Of a stretch of DNA of 64,000 nucleotides, positions 58,809 to 64,000 are shown in pieces (position 1 is the first letter of the stretch; every line of letters starts with the position of its first letter). Location: positions 811,001 through 875,000 of the forward strand of contig NZ_JAPENL010000002.1 in assembly GCF_026342015.1 (NCBI RefSeq), read 5' to 3'. This DNA is from Micromonospora lupini (GTDB taxonomy: Bacteria > Actinomycetota > Actinomycetes > Mycobacteriales > Micromonosporaceae). The notes beneath the pieces are model-generated. The model did no database searches. It worked only from the letters and a program-made list of their open reading frames with translations, and was not told the origin of the DNA. The position numbers and the translations under genes are program-made.

Positions 58809-59054
58809 ATGACCACGGATGACGACCAGACCGAGGACGGCCCGCCGATCACCTGGAAGCCGGTCGGCGACCTGCCCGGCCAAGTGCCGTTCGACAGGCT
58901 CGACTACGGCGACGCCGAGCAACTGGCCGAGATGACCACCGACGGCGAGCCGCTGGCCGAGGAACCGCAGGAGATGGTGGACGCGCCGATCCAGCTGCTG
59001 CCGCCGTACGACCGGGCGCAGAAGCGCCGCAACCAGCGCCCACTGCCCACCTGA
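58809..59054 (+). CDS. Small acidic hypothetical protein
   Basis: An 81-residue, strongly acidic soluble protein starting MTTDDDQTEDGPPITWKPV, with a proline-rich middle and a basic end AQKRRNQRPLPT. It has no cysteine and no hydrophobic segment. The ATG at 58809 is supported by GAGGAGG. I recognise no family. It ends before a strong terminator shared with groEL. Confidence 0.7.
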   Translation: MTTDDDQTEDGPPITWKPVGDLPGQVPFDRLDYGDAEQLAEMTTDGEPLAEEPQEMVDAPIQLLPPYDRAQKRRNQRPLPT

Positions 59055-59057
59055 CGA

Positions 59058-59095
59058 CGAACGGGGCGGACCGCGTCAGCGGCCCGCCCCGTTCG
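59058..59095. terminator. Bidirectional terminator, 12-bp stem plus inner stem
   Basis: CGAACGGGGCGG (59058-59069) pairs with 59084-59095; after one mismatch CCGC (59071-59074) and GCGG (59079-59082) continue the stem around a GTCA loop. Placed between the small acidic protein gene and groEL. Confidence 0.82.
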
Positions 59096-59112
59096 GTGTG
59101 TCGGAACTGGAC

Positions 59113-60735
<1,623 letters not shown>

Positions 60736-60931
60736 ACGGCGTTGTCCTCCTGGACACTCACGGGCCACCCGAGATGTGTCCCCCGGATGGGCCGCCTGGT
60801 GTACGCACCTTGGGACGTCGCCACCTGGCGACGACGACGTCCTTCGGCCGGGCCGGATAGCCCGCGACGACCGGCCATGTGCCGCCCCGGCGTCTCCACG
60901 CCTGGGCAACCTGGCCCCACCGTCCCGACCA

Positions 60932-60958
60932 TTGGCACTCACGGTATGCGAGTGCCAA
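60932..60958. promoter_or_regulatory. CIRCE element 1 (HrcA operator)
   Basis: TTGGCACTC-N9-GAGTGCCAA, a perfect 9-bp inverted repeat at the standard spacing, located at the predicted groEL transcription start. Confidence 0.9.
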
Positions 60959-60963
60959 TGACT

Positions 60964-60992
60964 TGTTTAGCACTCTCACCTGCCGAGTGCAA
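60964..60992 (-). promoter_or_regulatory. groEL promoter
   Basis: On the minus strand TTGCAC (60992 to 60987) and TAAACA (60969 to 60964) are separated by 17 bases. The -35 and -10 overlap CIRCE 2, and the start point falls in CIRCE 1. Confidence 0.6.
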
Positions 60993-60993
60993 G
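60967..60993. promoter_or_regulatory. CIRCE element 2 (HrcA operator)
   Basis: TTAGCACTC-N9-GAGTGCAAG; the left arm is the exact consensus, the right arm departs from it in the last bases. Confidence 0.82.
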
Positions 60994-61007
60994 CACGATG
61001 AGCCCGC

Positions 61008-62306
61008 TCAGCCGAGTTCCGCGGCCAGTGTGGCCCCGTTCACCGGCGCCTCATGGGCGCGTTGCTCGGCGTACGTGATCAGCAGACCGATCAACTGGAC
61101 GAGGTGGGCCGGCAGCGCCAGCACCGCCGTGACAGCGATCACCGCCACCGCCCCGACCGCGGCGCCCGGGGAGGCGAACGGGTCCGCACCGAACGCGGCG
61201 GTGCCCGCCGACTCGAGGAAGCCGGGAACCGCAGTGCCGACGATCACGGCCCCGCCCACCACCGCCACCCGACCGAGCACCAGACCGAGTCGGGCGTGGA
61301 ACATCCCGAACGACCTGCCGATCGGGTTCTGCCGCTCGAACAGGTAGACCGGGCCGGCCAGGCTCAACGCGAACGCCAGATAGATGCCCGGCAGGAGGCA
61401 GCAGCAGGAACCGATACCGACGAGGAGACTGATCAGCAGCGTCCAGCCCCACAGGCCGAGCGCCCGGCGCAGGCCGTACCGCAGCGCCGCATCGAGGCTG
61501 CCGGGCCGGCCTGTCGCCTGCTGGGTGATCACCCAACTGCCGGCGGCCCACCCCACCGCCTGCACCAGACCGATCAGCAGGCTGCTGCCGACCAGCGCGC
61601 CGATGAGGGTTGCCAGGGTGACGGCGAAGTTGTCCGGCAGCCCGGCCGCCGGATCCATCTGGGCCTGCGCCTCCCAGGCGGGCGACGGGTCGACGCCCAG
61701 CAGGACGATCGAGAACACCGCCGCCGGCAACACCTGCGTGAGCAGCATGATCGGCACCAACTGCCGCCAGCCCCGGCGCAGCGCGCCCCCGCACCGCTCG
61801 AACCAGGCCCCGATGCCGGCGCCCGGCGGAGTGACCAGGGCATCGGTCGGATCGAACCCGTGACCCGGCGGGTACCAGCCGACCGGTCCCCCCGGATACC
61901 ACGGCTGCCCGCCGTAGGGGCCCGCCCCGGGCGGGTAGCCGCCGACGGGCGGATAGGCCCAACCCTGCGGCGGCGCACCGGCCGGATCCCAGCCGCCCTG
62001 CGCCGGATCCCCACCCGAAGGCGGCCCAGCCGGCGGACCCCAGCCGCCCTGCGCCGGATCCCAACCCGAAGGCGGCCCAGCCGGCGGAACCCAGCCGCCC
62101 TGCGCGGTGGGATCGGGCGTACCCGCTGGGCTTGCCTGCCCCCAGCCCTGGGTGTGGCCGGGCGGCGGCCCGTATCCGGGCGGCGTCCCGGGGCCAGATC
62201 CGGGGGGCGGCCCGGGGTCTGCGCCGGAGACGGGTGAGGTGGGGTCGGACGGGCCCGGGTCACCCGGCCCGGAGGGCGTGGTGGGCGGGGGCGACTGGTC
62301 GGTCAT
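61008..62306 (-). CDS. Pro/Gly-rich membrane protein of unknown function
   Basis: A 432-residue protein. Residues 1-155 are disordered and made of Pro, Gly and Trp, including tandem units of the type QGGWxPPAGPPSGxDPA. Residues about 165-425 contain a membrane domain with six or so helices and the GSCCCLLPGIYLAFAL segment, like the glycerophosphoryl-diester-phosphodiesterase membrane-domain group. ATG 62306 has GGAGGG just upstream. Function unknown; similar Pro-rich tails in actinobacteria often mediate protein-protein contacts or phase separation. Confidence 0.75.
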   Translation of the reverse strand: MTDQSPPPTTPSGPGDPGPSDPTSPVSGADPGPPPGSGPGTPPGYGPPPGHTQGWGQASPAGTPDPTAQGGWVPPAGPPSGWDPAQGGWGPPAGPPSGGDPAQGGWDPAGAPPQGWAYPPVGGYPPGAGPYGGQPWYPGGPVGWYPPGHGFDPTDALVTPPGAGIGAWFERCGGALRRGWRQLVPIMLLTQVLPAAVFSIVLLGVDPSPAWEAQAQMDPAAGLPDNFAVTLATLIGALVGSSLLIGLVQAVGWAAGSWVITQQATGRPGSLDAALRYGLRRALGLWGWTLLISLLVGIGSCCCLLPGIYLAFALSLAGPVYLFERQNPIGRSFGMFHARLGLVLGRVAVVGGAVIVGTAVPGFLESAGTAAFGADPFASPGAAVGAVAVIAVTAVLALPAHLVQLIGLLITYAEQRAHEAPVNGATLAAELG

Positions 62307-62425
62307 GAACCCTCCTCAGCATCGGCTGGAACGGTTCACGATCTTCCCGGGCGGGCGTGCGCACCGCAGCACCGACCCGCCAGCCGATCGGGGGCAATCC
62401 GCGAGCGAGGACGTCGGGAAGTCGC

Positions 62426-62629
62426 TCAGGCGATGACGCGTACGTGCTCCGCCTGCGGGCCCTTCTGGCCCTGGGCGATCTCGAACTCCACGCGCTGACC
62501 GTCGTCAAGCGCCTTGTAGCCGTCCATCTCGATCGCGGAGAAGTGGACGAAGACGTCCTGACCGCCGTCGACGGCGATGAAGCCGTAGCCCTTTTCGGCG
62601 TTGAACCACTTCACGGTGCCCTGTGCCAC
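62426..62629 (-). CDS. cspA: Cold shock protein CspA
   Basis: A 67-residue cold-shock domain with RNP1 KGYGFI (about 13-18) and RNP2 VFVHF (about 26-30), the single-stranded RNA/DNA-binding surface of an RNA chaperone. GTG start at 62629 with GAGGGA about 9 bases upstream. The predicted transcript starts about 110 bases upstream, and such a long leader is typical of csp genes. Confidence 0.96.
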   Translation of the reverse strand: MAQGTVKWFNAEKGYGFIAVDGGQDVFVHFSAIEMDGYKALDDGQRVEFEIAQGQKGPQAEHVRVIA

Positions 62630-62746
62630 GGTGCACTTCCCTCACTCTTGCGCAGCGTTGCCTGCCTGGGCGCGCGGCGCGGCCGGACGCCCTCGACCAC
62701 CGCCTCAGCGATCGACGACGGCCGCTGAATGGGTGACCGAAATCGC

Positions 62747-62752
62747 ACGCTA
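62747..62752 (-). promoter_or_regulatory. -10 box TAGCGT candidate for cspA
   Basis: TAGCGT on the minus strand, about 118 bases before the GTG at 62629; the distance implies a long untranslated leader. Confidence 0.45.
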
Positions 62753-62859
62753 CACGAGGAGTGACGGCCGCGCACGACCCCAAATCGGGCATATTCCTGG
62801 ACGGGAGGACGGCGCCGGAACGGGTTGCGGAGGACCGCTCCGGAGGGGCACCGGCCGGC

Positions 62860-62973
62860 CCGCCCGCCCGGCGGCGCGGCCCGACCGCGCGGCCCGACCG
62901 CGCGGCCCGACCGCCCGGCGGCGCGGCCCGACCGCGCGGCCCGACCGCCCGACGGCGCGGCCCGGTCACTCGG
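62860..62973. repeat. Tandem array of 13-bp units with 8-bp insertions
   Basis: CGCGGCCCGAC cores start at 62875, 62888, 62901, 62922 and 62935: spacings 13, 13, 21 and 13. The 21-base step carries an extra CCCGGCGG-type block. A degenerate copy follows near 62955. Confidence 0.8.
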
Positions 62974-63029
62974 CGGCGGAGCCTGGCACGCCCCGAATCG
63001 GCTCCCGCCCCTGTGGTAGGCATGCAGAC

Positions 63030-63560
63030 ATGACCACCGATATCGGCTCAGCCGCCGTTCGGCAGGCCGAGATCCACCGGGTTCGGCCTGAGGACGCCGC
63101 CCGGATGCGGGCGCTGCGCCTGGAGATGCTCGCCGACGCGCCGTTGGCCTTCCTGGAGACCCTGGCGGACGCGGCTGCCCGACCGCACCGCGAGTACGCC
63201 GCCCGGGTGGCGTACACCTCGGCCGGCCCGAACAACGCGCAGTTCGTCGCGGACCCGGGCGGCCGGCTGGTCGGGCACGCCGGCGGCACTGTCGCTCCGA
63301 ACGAGCCGGGGCTGACAGTCATCTACGCCGTGTACGTCACGCCGGCCTGGCGGGGCAGCGGGCTGCTCGGCGAGCTGATCGACGGGGTGGCCGCCTGGTC
63401 GCGGGCCTGCGGTCGGCCGGAGCTGCTGCTGGAGGTGGTGGTCGGCAACGACCGAGCCTACCGGGCCTACCAGCGGCTGGGCTTCACCGACACCGGCGTA
63501 CGAGTGCCCCACCCCACGATCCCCGCGCTGAACGAACTACAAATGCGCCGAACCGCGTAG
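63030..63560 (+). CDS. GNAT family N-acetyltransferase
   Basis: A 176-residue single-domain GNAT: IHRVRPEDAARMRALRLEML at the start, the acetyl-CoA binding loop VTPAWRGSGLLGELI (about 108-122) and the C-terminal strand AYRAYQRLGFTDTGVRV. Substrate unknown. ATG 63030 is used; upstream in-frame codons run into the tandem array. It is followed by a long perfect inverted repeat. Confidence 0.88.
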   Translation: MTTDIGSAAVRQAEIHRVRPEDAARMRALRLEMLADAPLAFLETLADAAARPHREYAARVAYTSAGPNNAQFVADPGGRLVGHAGGTVAPNEPGLTVIYAVYVTPAWRGSGLLGELIDGVAAWSRACGRPELLLEVVVGNDRAYRAYQRLGFTDTGVRVPHPTIPALNELQMRRTA

Positions 63561-63642
63561 TAACAAGAGAACCCTCCCAGGGCAGAGCCACCGGGCTGCT
63601 ACTCAAGGCGGGATGCGTCAGCGACAACCGTGCCCACGAAAA

Positions 63643-63716
63643 GGTTTCCGGGGCAGCCCGACCCGCGCAGGGATCAAGCCTGACCGCCCGGAGCGGGTCG
63701 GGCTGCCCCGGAAACC
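63643..63716. repeat. 24-bp perfect inverted repeat, 26-nt spacer
   Basis: The arm beginning GGTTTCCGGGGC at 63643-63666 is repeated exactly in inverse at 63693-63716. It lies between convergent genes (GNAT and paaN-like), so it could terminate both, but the arms are longer than any other terminator in this window and the loop is long. Confidence 0.85.
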
Positions 63717-63729
63717 CCCACCGCAACCA

Positions 63730-64000
63730 CTACACGTGACGCCGAGACTGCACGATCCGGAACCGGTTGGCCACGTAAGCCCCATCGGTAAGCGCCGAGT
63801 TGGCCGCCGCGTTCGCGCCGCTGCCGTGGAAGTCGGAGAACGCCGCCGACTGGTTGACGAAGACGCCGCCGGTGAGGTTGCAGGACAGGTGCACCCCGAC
63901 CTCGACCGCCACCGCCTCGGTGGCGTCCAGCACGGCCTCGTCGGTCGAGTAGACCCCAGCGGTGAGCGCGCCCTTCTCGCCGACCGTCCGGCGCAGCAGC
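63730..64000 (-). CDS. PaaN-like aldehyde dehydrogenase family protein (5' end missing)
   Basis: The C-terminal 89 residues of a protein that continues beyond the right edge. The tail VNQSAAFSDFHGSGANAA and ANRFRIVQSRRHV resembles the end of phenylacetic acid degradation protein PaaN, an aldehyde dehydrogenase-like enzyme. The preceding LTAGVYSTDEA and VEVGVHLSCNLTGG segments fit the end of an aldehyde dehydrogenase domain. The catalytic cysteine is outside the window or not identifiable. No other paa gene is visible. Confidence 0.68.
   Translation of the reverse strand, partial: LLRRTVGEKGALTAGVYSTDEAVLDATEAVAVEVGVHLSCNLTGGVFVNQSAAFSDFHGSGANAAANSALTDGAYVANRFRIVQSRRHV

Larger units (their letters stand above)
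62630..63029. other. 400-base intergenic region between cspA and the GNAT gene
   Basis: Contains the cspA leader and promoter (to about 62760), a tandem array (62860-62973) and, near 63016, a TAGGCA hexamer that could serve the GNAT gene. No additional gene can be supported here. Confidence 0.6.

Overview
The window is 64 kb of very GC-rich chromosomal DNA from an actinomycete, most likely Micromonosporaceae (Micromonospora or a close relative). Evidence: GTG/TTG starts and strong third-position GC; actinobacterial markers (mycothiol synthase mshD, orphan regulator glnR, lmeA, sseC-cysA, an HbhA-like protein with its XRE regulator, an ECF41 sigma factor, a SAM-IV riboswitch, a CIRCE-controlled groEL); and no transposase, integrase, phage gene, CRISPR array, tRNA or rRNA that I could recognise. 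The genus is inference.

Layout. 1-6.2 kb: the end of a WYL regulator, an SDR, an AlaX-type tRNA editing protein, a hydrolase/DUF2516 pair and the XRE-hbhA operon with a phased operator array. 6.2-11.7 kb: asparaginase, a BKACE enzyme, a ygfZ-fur operon, pabC, a nitrobindin-like protein and dsrE. 11.7-20.3 kb: an SCP2 protein coupled to a glycogen-debranching-type enzyme, a winged-helix regulator with a truncated receiver, and a 1459-residue secreted subtilase with Kelch repeats. 20.4-26.9 kb: sulfur and redox genes (sseC, cysA with a cysteine-rich leader peptide, lmeA), glnR, a polysaccharide deacetylase and mshD. 27-39.6 kb: two phosphate systems, pstSCAB behind a PHO box and ppk2/DUF47/pit with a three-unit PHO-like box, separated by a NarL-type two-component system, a tannase-family esterase, a NUDIX hydrolase and a Gfo/Idh oxidoreductase. 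39.8-47.3 kb: ECF41 sigma factor, DUF402, DinG-like helicase, AI-2E transporter, a detached groES, a 55-residue membrane peptide and a PrsW protease. 47.3-64 kb: a SAM-IV riboswitch with a class V aminotransferase, FUSC, HD and DUF4031 proteins, glycolate oxidase-type flavoprotein, lipoprotein, glpD, a polytopic membrane-anchored subtilase, GNAT proteins, groEL, cspA and the end of a paaN-like gene.

How the parts fit. Pst (high affinity), Pit with its PhoU-like partner, and PPK2 together handle phosphate uptake and polyphosphate use, and both transport units carry GTTCACC-type repeats spaced 11 nt apart. Sulfur supply is sensed twice: through cysteine by the leader peptide before cysA-sseC, and through S-adenosylmethionine by the riboswitch before the PLP enzyme. 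Fur, GlnR and mycothiol synthesis add metal, nitrogen and redox control. The order pabC, nitrobindin, sseC, cysA, lmeA, glnR, mshD, pst matches Mycobacterium tuberculosis Rv0812 to Rv0820 as I recall it, with the 11.2-20.3 kb block additional here.

Expression signals are unusually readable. About 25 genes have a TANNNT -10 hexamer ending 6-8 nt before the start codon, the layout of leaderless transcripts; this decides several otherwise ambiguous starts. Between convergent genes there are strong bidirectional hairpin terminators, several long intergenic palindromes, and three short-unit GC-rich tandem arrays.
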